Positions 24,298 through 33,410 of a DNA stretch of 64,000 bases are shown here, one piece after another. Where the stretch lies: positions 62,001-126,000 of the forward strand of contig NZ_CANMDU010000010.1 of assembly GCF_947496775.1 (NCBI RefSeq). The letters are read 5' to 3'. The position numbers and the translations under genes were made by a program. The stretch's first letter is position 1. Each line of letters starts with the position of its first letter. The DNA comes from an uncultured Maribacter sp. Its GTDB lineage: Bacteria; Bacteroidota; Bacteroidia; Flavobacteriales; Flavobacteriaceae. Under the pieces are notes generated by a model. The model had not been told where the DNA came from. It worked only from the letters and a program-made list of their open reading frames with translations, and searched no databases.

Positions 24298-26718
24298 ATG
24301 ACAGGATTAAAAACTAACCCGTGGCTCGCATTTGCGATTGGCTTTTTCTTTATGTACTTTTCTTGTTATGCGCAGGACTTTACTATTACAGGTTCTGTAA
24401 AAAACGGCAATGAGACGGCCATAGCTCTTGCTAATATTATTACCTATAAAGCAATTGATACCTCGGTAGTTAAAGGTGCTATTTCTGAAGGAAATGGAAA
24501 TTTTACTCTAAAAAATCTAAAAAAAGGAGACTACTTAATACAAGCAAGTTATATAGAAAATGTATCCGATTTTAAAAAGGTAACCGTTGATCAAGACAAG
24601 CACATTGGTGACCTAAAAATTATACATCTAAACGAACTTGAAGGAGCTACAGTAATTGCTAAAACACCTACTGTTCAACGAAAATCCGACCGTATAATAT
24701 TTAATATTGAAAATACCACATTAACAGATGGCAGCCTCGAAGACGCCTTAAAAAAAACCCCAGGCGTAATTATAATAAAAGATAAGTTGACCATAAAAGG
24801 TTCTGGAGATGTAGGCGTAATGATTAATGGAAAAATAATAAATCTCCCCAAAGATGATATCATGAATCTGCTCTCTGGTACCATGGCCTCTTACGTAGAG
24901 AGTATTGAAGTAATTACCTCACCACCTGCCAAATATACTGCAGAAGGGGGTATGCTAATTAATATAAAAATGTCTAAAGATATAAGTCCTGGCTATAATG
25001 GTTCTTTTTTTAATAGATACAAACAAGGTGTTTTACCAAAACATATCGTAGGTATTGATAACTTTTTTAAAAGAAAAAGTGTATCCTTCTCCGTGAACTA
25101 TAGCTATACAGATTCTAAAAAAATATATAGAAATAACTATGTAACTCATTTTACGGATATTAATGATATGAAAACCATTTTCAATGAAAAACGTGATTTT
25201 CATCGATTTGAGAAAATACATAATGCAAATCTTTTCTTTGACTACAAAATTAACCAAAAGAATACCTTAAACATTTCTTCTCTAAATAGTTGGCAACCTA
25301 GATTTGACAAACCATATAACTCGGAAATTTATATTACAGATGCTAGCGACCTACCTATTTCTAATTTTACCACAGATAACAAAACTCAAAAGCCAAAACT
25401 CAATTCTTCCATTTATTTAGATTATAAGCGTCGATTAGCAAAAAAAGGAGCTACACTTTCCTTAGGTGCCCACTACACCTATTTTAAAAACAAAAATAAC
25501 CAACAGAGTTTTACTGATTTTTACGATAATATTGGCATTAAAACAAACGGAAACAGTTTTGCTACGGAAGCAAATCAACAAATAGATTTATTTAACACTC
25601 AAATAGATTTGGTATACCCCATTGGCAAAAAAACCACCTTAGAAGGCGGAATAAGATATGCACTTATAGATTCTGAAAGCTTTATAAACCAAAACGCAGA
25701 GAACCAAAACTCTTCTAATGTAAACATAACCGATAATGGCAACTTTACCTACAATGAAGATATTTTTGCCGCTTATACATCTTTTGCTAAACAATGGGAT
25801 AAAATAGAGTTGAATACAGGCATACGTGTAGAGCAAACACAAACACTAGGCATTGAACGGATTTTAGATAGTAAAACCAAAAAAAAGTACTTAGAATGGT
25901 TTCCTTCTTTTTCTATATTATACACTGCTAACAAAAAAAGTGAATTTAATTTATATGCCTTCAGGAGAATTTACAGACCTAGATATGAAAACATAAACCC
26001 CTATCAATATTTCTTAAATAATTTTACAGTAAAAGAAGGCGACCCAAATTTAGAACCTTCTATCAAAAAATTTCTAGCTTTTAATTATTCACGTAAGAAT
26101 ACCTATTATTTTGAAGCTTATATACGGGAAGAAAAAAATTATTTAAGTCAACTTACTTTTCAAGATAATGATTTAAATATAGTCCGCTTAATAAGTTCTA
26201 ATTTAGAACGTGAGTTTTCTTACGGCTTAGACTTTTCCTACTATAAAGACCTAACCAATAGATGGCATTGTTATGTTTTATCTTCCTATTTTTTTAGTGA
26301 AAATAGATTTAACGATATAAATACAAACCAGTTATATGACAATGGCATTTGGTCTCTTTTTTTTAGAACTATAAACACCTTTACGTTTTTAGAAGACCGC
26401 AGCCTTACTGCCGATTTTTCTTTAGATTATCTTTCTAAATTAAGTGACAAAAACGGCGTACAAACTGGGTATAATGAGTTTAGCATTGCATTGCGTAAAA
26501 CTTTTTGGAATAATAAAGCTAGTGCGTCACTAGGAATTAGAGATATATTTAAGCAAGGAAACATCTTTAGCACCATTAATTATGCGGATCAATACAGTAC
26601 ATGGAGCTATAGACCAGAAACAAGACTGTTAACCTTAGGTTTTCGTTATAAATTTGGAAACACTAACATTAAGAATAATAAAAAACGTAAGCATACAGCA
26701 GAAAGAAAAAGAATTTAA
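24298..26718 (+). CDS. TonB-dependent-receptor-like outer-membrane beta-barrel protein
   Basis: An 806-residue protein with a signal peptide (cleavage near CYAQD) and a carboxypeptidase-regulatory-like domain (about 28-115: ITGSVKNGNETAIALANI). A plug-like domain (about 120-220; KTPGVIIIKDKLTIKGSGDVGVMING) and a C-terminal 22-strand-type beta barrel ending in LGFRYKFGN follow. This fits the outer-membrane-beta-barrel family PF14905. Substrate is unknown. No SusD-like partner is adjacent and no anti-sigma/sigma pair is next to it, so it is not a standard polysaccharide-utilisation receptor. Transport or surface anchoring is inferred. Confidence 0.85.
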   Translation: MTGLKTNPWLAFAIGFFFMYFSCYAQDFTITGSVKNGNETAIALANIITYKAIDTSVVKGAISEGNGNFTLKNLKKGDYLIQASYIENVSDFKKVTVDQDKHIGDLKIIHLNELEGATVIAKTPTVQRKSDRIIFNIENTTLTDGSLEDALKKTPGVIIIKDKLTIKGSGDVGVMINGKIINLPKDDIMNLLSGTMASYVESIEVITSPPAKYTAEGGMLINIKMSKDISPGYNGSFFNRYKQGVLPKHIVGIDNFFKRKSVSFSVNYSYTDSKKIYRNNYVTHFTDINDMKTIFNEKRDFHRFEKIHNANLFFDYKINQKNTLNISSLNSWQPRFDKPYNSEIYITDASDLPISNFTTDNKTQKPKLNSSIYLDYKRRLAKKGATLSLGAHYTYFKNKNNQQSFTDFYDNIGIKTNGNSFATEANQQIDLFNTQIDLVYPIGKKTTLEGGIRYALIDSESFINQNAENQNSSNVNITDNGNFTYNEDIFAAYTSFAKQWDKIELNTGIRVEQTQTLGIERILDSKTKKKYLEWFPSFSILYTANKKSEFNLYAFRRIYRPRYENINPYQYFLNNFTVKEGDPNLEPSIKKFLAFNYSRKNTYYFEAYIREEKNYLSQLTFQDNDLNIVRLISSNLEREFSYGLDFSYYKDLTNRWHCYVLSSYFFSENRFNDINTNQLYDNGIWSLFFRTINTFTFLEDRSLTADFSLDYLSKLSDKNGVQTGYNEFSIALRKTFWNNKASASLGIRDIFKQGNIFSTINYADQYSTWSYRPETRLLTLGFRYKFGNTNIKNNKKRKHTAERKRI

Positions 26719-26739
26719 AACACTGTAATACGGCTAATG

Positions 26740-27501
26740 TTACCGAATAAAAACAGGCTCGTTTTCTTTTAAAGTATGAGCTTTACTATATTGATAATCG
26801 TCCAAATTAAAGCCTTTAATATCTTCTAGGGTAGTTGCATTAGTATCCACGATGTAACGGACCATAGAACCCCTTGCTTTTTTTGCAAAAAAACTAATTA
26901 TCTTTAGTTTATCATTTTTCCAATCTTTAAAAATAGGCGTTATTACTGGAACCTTTAAAGATTTTACATCTACAGAAGAGAAATATTCATTACTTGCTAA
27001 ATTCACAAAAAGCTCTCCGTCTTCTAATTCTGAATTTAAATGAGTGGTAAGCTCTTTTTTCCAAAACTCGTACAAATTACTATTCCTACCTACTTTTAAT
27101 TTTGTCCCCATTTCTAATCTATAGGGTTGTATTAAATCTAAAGGCTTCAGTATGCCATATAAGCCAGATAAGATACGTAGAGAATCCTGAAGAGTATCTA
27201 ACTTACTATCTTCCAAAGTATAAACATCTAAACCTTGATACACATCACCACTAAAAGCATAAACAGCTGGCCTTGCATTGCTAGTAGTAAAAGGAACAGA
27301 AAAATCCTGATTTCTTTGCCAATTTAATTGCGCTAGTTTATCTGAAATATGCATAAGATCAGACAAAGCCTTAGGCTTTTTTTTAGCCAGAATCTTATTC
27401 AACTTTACTGCTTCTTCTATAAATTTAGGCTGCGTAAATTTGCCTGTTGGTAATTTAGTATCAAAGTCCAATGACTTCGCCGGAGAAATAACAATTTTCA
27501 T
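26740..27501 (-). CDS. yaaA: YaaA peroxide-stress resistance protein (DUF328)
   Basis: A 253-residue protein, the family's usual length, beginning with the diagnostic [13 protein letters not shown]. It includes [11 protein letters not shown] and [25 protein letters not shown]. YaaA lowers labile iron during hydrogen-peroxide stress in E. coli and has DNA-binding activity. It is cytoplasmic. It converges on the receptor gene and has no co-oriented close neighbour (95 bp to the pseudouridine-synthase gene upstream). Confidence 0.92.
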   Translation of the reverse strand: MKIVISPAKSLDFDTKLPTGKFTQPKFIEEAVKLNKILAKKKPKALSDLMHISDKLAQLNWQRNQDFSVPFTTSNARPAVYAFSGDVYQGLDVYTLEDSKLDTLQDSLRILSGLYGILKPLDLIQPYRLEMGTKLKVGRNSNLYEFWKKELTTHLNSELEDGELFVNLASNEYFSSVDVKSLKVPVITPIFKDWKNDKLKIISFFAKKARGSMVRYIVDTNATTLEDIKGFNLDDYQYSKAHTLKENEPVFIR

Positions 27502-27596
27502 TTTCTTGCAATTAGAGTATAAAAATAATAAGGATTTACTAGATTAACTAGTTCCTGAAGAAAGACTTTTTAATACCGTTATTAAAGAAATTTATA

Positions 27597-28625
27597 CTAC
27601 TGACTATTTTTGGTGTATTGCCTCCATTTCTCAACGCAAGATGCTATATCTTCCGGAATATCTGAATTAAAACTCATTTTTTCTCCAGAGACTGGGTGCA
27701 CAAATCCAAGCGTTTTAGCATGGAGTGCTTGTCTTGGTAAAATTTTAAAAGCATTATCTACAAATTGCTTATACTTGGTAAAGGTAGTTCCTTTTAAAAT
27801 TCTTTCTCCGCCATAACGCTCATCGTTAAAAAGAGTATGGCCAATATGTTTCATATGCACTCTAATTTGATGAGTTCTTCCGGTTTCTAACTTACAAGAA
27901 ATTAAAGTAACATACCCCAAACGTTCTATTACTTTATAATGAGTTATTGCTTCTTTTCCTTGTTCTCCCTCCGGAAAAACATGCATCTGTAACCTGTTTT
28001 TGGGATGCCTACCTACGTGCCCTTCAACTGTACCTTCATCCTCTTCTAAATTCCCCCAAACTAAAGCTACATATTCTCTTTCCGAAGTTTTATCAAAAAA
28101 TTGCTTCGACAAATGTGTCATTGCTGCTTCAGTCTTTGCTATTACTAATAAACCAGAAGTATCCTTATCTATTCTATGTACTAATCCCGGGCGTTCATTA
28201 CTATTTGCCGGCAAATTATCCACATGAAAAATAAGTGCATTTATAAGTGTTCCGGAATAATTACCATGACCTGGATGTACTACCATACCCGCTGGCTTAT
28301 TCACCACCATAAGCACATCATCCTCATAAACAATATCTAAAGGAATATCTTCTGGAACTAATAAAAATTCATGCGGCGGATGTTCAAAAAGAACTTTTAC
28401 CTCATCCCCCGATTTTACTTTATAGTTTTGCTTAACCACCTTATCATTCACCCAAATATGGCCACCTCGAGCGGATTGTTGAATTTTATTACGCGTAGCA
28501 TTTTCAATGAAATTCATTAAAAATTTATCTACTCTTAGTGGTTCTTGCCCCTTGGACGCAATTACTTTATGATGTTCATAAAGCTCCCCTTCATTTGGTT
28601 CTGGACCCTCTTCTATTGGTACCAT
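27597..28625 (-). CDS. RluA-family 23S rRNA pseudouridine synthase
   Basis: A 342-residue enzyme. The N-terminal S4 RNA-binding domain (about 28-90: RVDKFLMNFIENATRNKIQQ) is followed by the RluA catalytic domain with RPGLVHRIDKDTSGLLVIAKT, whose Asp (about 153) is the nucleophile. The architecture fits RluD or RluC. The exact uridine is not deducible. It starts 3 bp after the PASTA-protein stop, so the two are co-transcribed. Confidence 0.92.
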   Translation of the reverse strand: MVPIEEGPEPNEGELYEHHKVIASKGQEPLRVDKFLMNFIENATRNKIQQSARGGHIWVNDKVVKQNYKVKSGDEVKVLFEHPPHEFLLVPEDIPLDIVYEDDVLMVVNKPAGMVVHPGHGNYSGTLINALIFHVDNLPANSNERPGLVHRIDKDTSGLLVIAKTEAAMTHLSKQFFDKTSEREYVALVWGNLEEDEGTVEGHVGRHPKNRLQMHVFPEGEQGKEAITHYKVIERLGYVTLISCKLETGRTHQIRVHMKHIGHTLFNDERYGGERILKGTTFTKYKQFVDNAFKILPRQALHAKTLGFVHPVSGEKMSFNSDIPEDIASCVEKWRQYTKNSQ

Positions 28626-28628
28626 ATT

Positions 28629-29216
28629 TTATTCTGAATCTGCCTTTACCTGTGCTCTCGAAGTAATATTTCCATTACCACATACCAATTCAATTTTAGA
28701 TGTCTTTGGCAACCTATCACCTGGTTTAATCATTTTTCCTTTATACTTTATAGTATACACCATGTCCTTGCCCAATTCATCTATATAGGTGACTCTCTGC
28801 ACATCTAACCCTACAGCCCGCAACATAGAAGTCGCGTTTCTTTGCGTAACCTGAATAATTTTAGGAACTGACACCTTCTTATAACCAGAAGGGTTTACCG
28901 TAAAATATATTTTTCTATTCTCTTTTACTTTATTCCCTGCCTGCGGATTTTGATCAATAATAGAAAACCTAGGATAATCGGGATTATAATTTGCCGAATC
29001 TAGCACTTCATAACGCAAACCCGCTTCTTCTACAGATTTACGCATATCCATTACAGACATTTTAGCAAAATCAGGAACTTCAACGAACTCACCATGATTG
29101 GTACTACTATTCAACCACCGTAACATTACAAATATTAAAACTACTAGAACTACTATGGCTAATCCTATCTGGATTAAAAAGGTTTTACTTTTTAAAAAAC
29201 TAAATAAATTTCTCAT
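28629..29216 (-). CDS. PASTA-domain membrane protein
   Basis: A 195-residue protein (start at 29216, MRNLFSFLKSK) with one N-terminal transmembrane helix and three PASTA domains in the periplasm (about 42-105, 108-170 and the final segment). PASTA domains bind peptidoglycan or beta-lactams in kinases and PBPs. Here there is no kinase or transpeptidase domain, so this is a stand-alone reader. The ddl gene is divergent, and the next gene is the pseudouridine synthase. A TATATTTG -7 element at 29242-29235 overlaps a longer reading frame, supporting the 29216 start. Confidence 0.85.
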   Translation of the reverse strand: MRNLFSFLKSKTFLIQIGLAIVVLVVLIFVMLRWLNSSTNHGEFVEVPDFAKMSVMDMRKSVEEAGLRYEVLDSANYNPDYPRFSIIDQNPQAGNKVKENRKIYFTVNPSGYKKVSVPKIIQVTQRNATSMLRAVGLDVQRVTYIDELGKDMVYTIKYKGKMIKPGDRLPKTSKIELVCGNGNITSRAQVKADSE

Positions 29217-29234
29217 GGAGTATAATTGACCTGA

Positions 29235-29242
29235 CAAATATA
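29235..29242 (-). promoter_or_regulatory. -7 element for the PASTA/RluA operon
   Basis: The minus strand reads TATATTTG, matching TAnnTTTG, 18 bp upstream of the ATG at 29216. No convincing -33 TTG is at 17-20 bp. Confidence 0.5.
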
Positions 29243-29314
29243 GGAAACGGATTGCTTTTTTCTTTACTTTGAAGTATTGTTATTTATTATTAGAAAAAGT
29301 AATTACAGATTCCT

Positions 29315-30286
29315 ATGAAAAAGAAAGTAGCCATAATAATGGGCGGTTACTCCAGCGAATACAAAATATCATTAAAGAGTGGTAATGTTGTTTATGAGTA
29401 TTTAGATAAAGATTTTTTGGATGCATACCGTATTCATATTTTTAAAGACAAATGGGTTTATGTAGCTCCAGACAATACCGAACACCCTGTTAACAAAGAT
29501 GATTTTTCTATTGTAGTAAATAATGAAAAAATACAATTTGATTGTGTTTTTAATGCTATTCACGGTTCTCCCGGAGAAGACGGACTTATGCAAGGGTATT
29601 TTGAGTTGTTAGGAATTCCACAAACTTCCTGTGATTATTACCAAGCCGCTTTAACATTTAATAAAAGAGACTTACTAAGCGTTTTAAAGGCCTATGGAAT
29701 TAAGTCTGCAGAATCTTACTATTTAAATTTAGGAGATGTTATTGATGAAGATGCAATTATAGATAAGGTAAAACTTCCTTGTTTTGTAAAAGCTAATAAA
29801 GCGGGTAGTAGTTTTGGCATCTCTAAAGTGCACAAAAAAGAAGAATTGTACGCAGCCATTGAAAATGCATATAAGGAGGATGATGAAATAATTATTGAGA
29901 GTTTTCTTAATGGCATAGAAGTTTCTGTTGGTGTTATAAAATATAAAGGAGAAACCAAAGTATTACCAATTACCGAGATTGTTACGGAAAACGATTTCTT
30001 TGACTATGAAGCTAAATACGAAGGCAAATCCACAGAAATAACTCCGGCAAGACTTAACAAAACCCAAGAAGATAATGTTATAGCTATGGCTAAAAAAGCC
30101 TATGAAGTATTAAAAATGAAAGGTTTCTCGAGAAGCGAGTTTATTTTTATTGGAGACGAACCCTATATGTTAGAAATGAATACTACACCAGGATTAACAA
30201 CAGAGAGTATTCTACCGCAACAGGCACAACAAGCCGGAATTTCTTTAGAAGAACTTTTTAAAAATGCTATTGAAGAAGTTTTGTAA
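29315..30286 (+). CDS. ddl: D-alanine--D-alanine ligase
   Basis: A 323-residue ATP-grasp ligase joining two D-alanines for peptidoglycan. Motifs are MGGYSSEYKISLKSG at the N-terminus, NAIHGSPGEDG, AGSSFGISKV, and the C-terminal FIGDEPYMLEMNTTPGLT with metal ligands Glu and Asn. It stands alone on the plus strand next to coaD, divergent from the PASTA gene. The final cluster with coaD has no promoter I can confidently assign. Confidence 0.96.
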   Translation: MKKKVAIIMGGYSSEYKISLKSGNVVYEYLDKDFLDAYRIHIFKDKWVYVAPDNTEHPVNKDDFSIVVNNEKIQFDCVFNAIHGSPGEDGLMQGYFELLGIPQTSCDYYQAALTFNKRDLLSVLKAYGIKSAESYYLNLGDVIDEDAIIDKVKLPCFVKANKAGSSFGISKVHKKEELYAAIENAYKEDDEIIIESFLNGIEVSVGVIKYKGETKVLPITEIVTENDFFDYEAKYEGKSTEITPARLNKTQEDNVIAMAKKAYEVLKMKGFSRSEFIFIGDEPYMLEMNTTPGLTTESILPQQAQQAGISLEELFKNAIEEVL

Positions 30287-30399
30287 TAACTATATTGAGA
30301 CTAGTACACGAGATGTTAAAATAAAATGCCTTTAACCATCTATATAAGTACCAAAATATTAAACCCAGTAATTGAGAATAAAACATGTAATTTTACCGT

Positions 30400-30858
30400 A
30401 TGAGAAGAGCTGTTTTTCCCGGATCCTTTGATCCACTCACATTAGGTCATCAAGATATAATTGAAAGAGGCGTACCTCTTTTCGATGAGCTTATTATAGC
30501 CATAGGAAAGAATGCCGATAAAAAATATATGTTTAGTCTGGAAGAAAGAATTCGCTTTATTACGGAAGCTTTTAAAGATGAACCCAAAATTAAGGTAGTT
30601 ACTTACGAAGGATTAACCGTAGACTTTTGCAAAAAAGAAAAAGCAGAATTTATTTTACGAGGATTAAGAAACCCAGCCGATTTTGAATTTGAAAAGGCAA
30701 TTGCTCATACCAACAGAAAACTCGCTGAGATAGAAACTGTCTTTTTACTAACTTCTTCTGGGAAATCTTTTATTAGCTCTTCAATTGTAAGAGACGTAAT
30801 TCGAAATAATGGAGACTATACTATTTTAGTACCACCTACAGTAACTACCAACCAATAA
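30400..30858 (+). CDS. coaD: pantetheine-phosphate adenylyltransferase
   Basis: A 152-residue nucleotidyltransferase that makes dephospho-CoA from 4'-phosphopantetheine and ATP. It shows the signature FPGSFDPLTLGHQDII (HxGH-type in the form LGH) at residues 5-20, and SGKSFISSSIVRDV near the C-terminus for the ATP phosphates. The length is slightly short of the usual 160. It is followed by a strong hairpin terminator. Confidence 0.96.
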   Translation: MRRAVFPGSFDPLTLGHQDIIERGVPLFDELIIAIGKNADKKYMFSLEERIRFITEAFKDEPKIKVVTYEGLTVDFCKKEKAEFILRGLRNPADFEFEKAIAHTNRKLAEIETVFLLTSSGKSFISSSIVRDVIRNNGDYTILVPPTVTTNQ

Positions 30859-30890
30859 CCCCTACAAAACGGTATAATTCCTACAAAAAT

Positions 30891-30925
30891 AAATAAAAAC
30901 CTCAGCAAGTATGAGGTTTTTATTT
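30891..30925. terminator. hairpin terminator after coaD
   Basis: A 14-bp perfect stem, AAATAAAAACCTCA pairing with TGAGGTTTTTATTT, with a 7-base loop. Confidence 0.85.
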
Positions 30926-30977
30926 GTATAAATCATTATATTTAGTAGGAAATTACTTTCATTTATTGATTTTTTTA

Positions 30978-30985
30978 TACCTTTG
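30978..30985 (+). promoter_or_regulatory. -7 element for the PAS histidine kinase
   Basis: TACCTTTG, an exact TAnnTTTG match, 59 bp upstream of the kinase ATG. No TTG at 17-20 bp was seen. Confidence 0.55.
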
Positions 30986-31044
30986 CCTATAGTTTTTTAA
31001 GAAAACACAACGCCTTTTAGCTAGTTCACAACAAACCTTTACAC

Positions 31045-32937
31045 ATGTCGTATAATCACATTACTTTAGTAGGAAAATACGACAAAATGCTGAAGAAGGA
31101 TTTAAAACTTACAAACAATTATTTAATAAAACAATTACCTAAAGCAACTGCTTTTATTAATAAAAAGTACGAAGTTATCCACGCGTCTGATCAATGGATT
31201 AATAGTTTTTACTTTGATAATAATGACGTTTTTGGCAAATCTATCTTTACTCTTTTTAATGAAAATAATAAGGATTGGAAAATTATTCTTAAAAATTGTT
31301 TTATTGGACAACCCAGTGAATTATTTACCACAAAAATAAAAGATCAAAACAATAACAATCAATGGTTTGAGTGGTCTAACATACCTTGGTACGATGATAA
31401 TGAAAATGTTATTGGAGCCATCATTCAAGCAGAAAATATTACTTCAAGAACCATTGACGAATTACGACTAAAAAAACTAGAAACCATACTCCAAGAAAAG
31501 TCCGAAATAGCCAAAATTGGAACTTGGGGGTTCGATGCAACAACACAAAAAGGTAATTGGTGTAACATTACTAAAGAAATACATGAGGTAACTGATGATA
31601 TTGACCTGCCTTTAGACACCATGATAAATTTCTATAAAGATGGTTTTAGTAGAAATAGAATATCTATGGCAATACATAATGCCATGATGAAAGGTGTTTC
31701 CTGGTCCGAAAAATTACAAATTACAACAGCAAATGGAGCCACAAAATGGGTAGTTTCTACCGGAAAACCCATATATAAAAATGATGAATTTCAAGGCTTA
31801 CTTGGAACTATACACGATATAGACAACCAAGTACATTCTAAAATAAAAACTAAAGAAAACGAACACTTACTTAAAACCCTAATTGATAACTTACCATTAA
31901 ACGTATACATCAAGGATACCGAATCCAGAAAAATACTAGTTAATAAGGCCGAATGCGAATACATGGGAGTGAACTCTCCTGATGAAATATTAGGTAAAGA
32001 TGATTTTGATTTCTTTCAAAAAGAGGTTGCTCAAAATTTTAGAAGAGAAGACATCGGGGTTATAAAATCTCTTAAACCAGTATTAGGGAAAGAAACTATT
32101 AGTATCAAAAAAGATGGTAGTACTACCACTTTTCTTACCTCTAAAATTCCGCTTACCGATAATAATGGCGATGCGTATGGTATTGTGGGTATAAGTACAG
32201 ACATTACCCATTTAAAGCAAAAAGAAGAAGAATTAAGAGATTTAATAAATGTAACTTCTCTACAAAACAAAAAGCTAATTAATTTTGCACATATTGTTTC
32301 GCACAATCTAAGATCACACACTGCAAATTTTTCTATGCTTTTAGATTTTCTAGTTAATGAAAAAGAAGAGACAGAGAAAGAGAGCATCTTAAATATGTTA
32401 AGAAATGCATCGGATAACTTATTAGATACCCTAGACAATCTTAATGAGGTTGTTGCTATTAGTTCAAATACAAACCTAGACAAAACCCCGATTAACTTAA
32501 ATGGTAAAGTAGAAAGCGTAAAACAAAATTTATCTGCTTATATCAAAAAAAATAATGCAACCTTAATAAATGAAATACCCAAGAATGCAGAGATAAAAGT
32601 TATTCCTGCATATGTGGATAGTATATTCATGAATTTCATTACGAATAGCGTTAAGTACAAAAATCCAGATAAAGATCCTGTGATAAAAATCAGTATGTCT
32701 AAGAAAGATAACTATTCCGTAGTAAGTATTACGGATAATGGCTTAGGCATTGATCTTAAAAAATACGGAAACAAACTTTTTGGCATGTACAAAACATTCC
32801 ACAAACATAAAGATTCTAGGGGGATAGGCTTATACATAACAAAAAACCAAGTAGAGGCAATGAACGGAAAAATTACCGTCTCTAGTAAAGTAAATAAGGG
32901 AACCACTTTTAATATATATTTTAATGAAGAAGATTAA
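31045..32937 (+). CDS. PAS-domain sensor histidine kinase
   Basis: A 630-residue, soluble (no transmembrane helix) kinase. It has three PAS-like domains at about 30-135, 145-255 and 275-390 (QIFFDNNDVFGKSIF, the TRTIDELRL linker, and the NLPLNVYIKDTESRKIL third PAS). A HisKA-like helix (HIVSHNLRSHTANF, His about 418) and an HATPase domain follow (FMNFITNSVKYKNPD N-box, DNGLGID, RGIGLYITKN). The PAS domains may sense a cytosolic ligand or redox state. It overlaps the response-regulator gene by 14 bp, so the pair is cotranscribed. Confidence 0.88.
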   Translation: MSYNHITLVGKYDKMLKKDLKLTNNYLIKQLPKATAFINKKYEVIHASDQWINSFYFDNNDVFGKSIFTLFNENNKDWKIILKNCFIGQPSELFTTKIKDQNNNNQWFEWSNIPWYDDNENVIGAIIQAENITSRTIDELRLKKLETILQEKSEIAKIGTWGFDATTQKGNWCNITKEIHEVTDDIDLPLDTMINFYKDGFSRNRISMAIHNAMMKGVSWSEKLQITTANGATKWVVSTGKPIYKNDEFQGLLGTIHDIDNQVHSKIKTKENEHLLKTLIDNLPLNVYIKDTESRKILVNKAECEYMGVNSPDEILGKDDFDFFQKEVAQNFRREDIGVIKSLKPVLGKETISIKKDGSTTTFLTSKIPLTDNNGDAYGIVGISTDITHLKQKEEELRDLINVTSLQNKKLINFAHIVSHNLRSHTANFSMLLDFLVNEKEETEKESILNMLRNASDNLLDTLDNLNEVVAISSNTNLDKTPINLNGKVESVKQNLSAYIKKNNATLINEIPKNAEIKVIPAYVDSIFMNFITNSVKYKNPDKDPVIKISMSKKDNYSVVSITDNGLGIDLKKYGNKLFGMYKTFHKHKDSRGIGLYITKNQVEAMNGKITVSSKVNKGTTFNIYFNEED

Positions 32938-33328
32938 CTCTATCTGTATTATAGATGATGACCCAATAACGGTTTTTGGTATTCAAAAAATGCTAGGACT
33001 GGTAACGGATTGTAAGAATATTAATAAATTCATTAATGGCAAAGATGCCATTGACGGCATTTCATCTATGCTAGAAAATAATACTCCTTTACCACAAGTT
33101 ATTTTTTTAGACATAAATATGCCCATTATGGATGGATGGCAATTTTTAGAAGAGTTTATAAAATTACCCATTACCGAAACCGTAAGAGTAAATATTGTAA
33201 CTTCTTCCATAGACGAATTAGACCGTAAGAATTGGGAATTATACAAATCGCAAACACATCATTTAATTACATTTAACAATAAACCAATTAAAAAAGAAGA
33301 AATGCAGCGTATTACGAAAGTTGCATAA
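32924..33328 (+). CDS. single-domain response regulator
   Basis: A 134-residue receiver only. It has acidic residues in CIIDDDP (11-14), the phosphoacceptor Asp63 in VIFLDINMPIMDG, and conserved Lys near NNKPIKKEEM. There is no DNA-binding output, so it likely signals by protein interaction or as a phosphate sink. It is coupled to the upstream kinase by overlap and almost certainly receives its phosphoryl group. Confidence 0.9.
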   Translation: MKKINSICIIDDDPITVFGIQKMLGLVTDCKNINKFINGKDAIDGISSMLENNTPLPQVIFLDINMPIMDGWQFLEEFIKLPITETVRVNIVTSSIDELDRKNWELYKSQTHHLITFNNKPIKKEEMQRITKVA

Positions 33329-33410
33329 TTCATTTCCCCTTAGATTTTACCTATTTTTGTGATAATGTGTAAACTAACAAACAGCATTACACTTTAATAG
33401 ATTTAAAAAA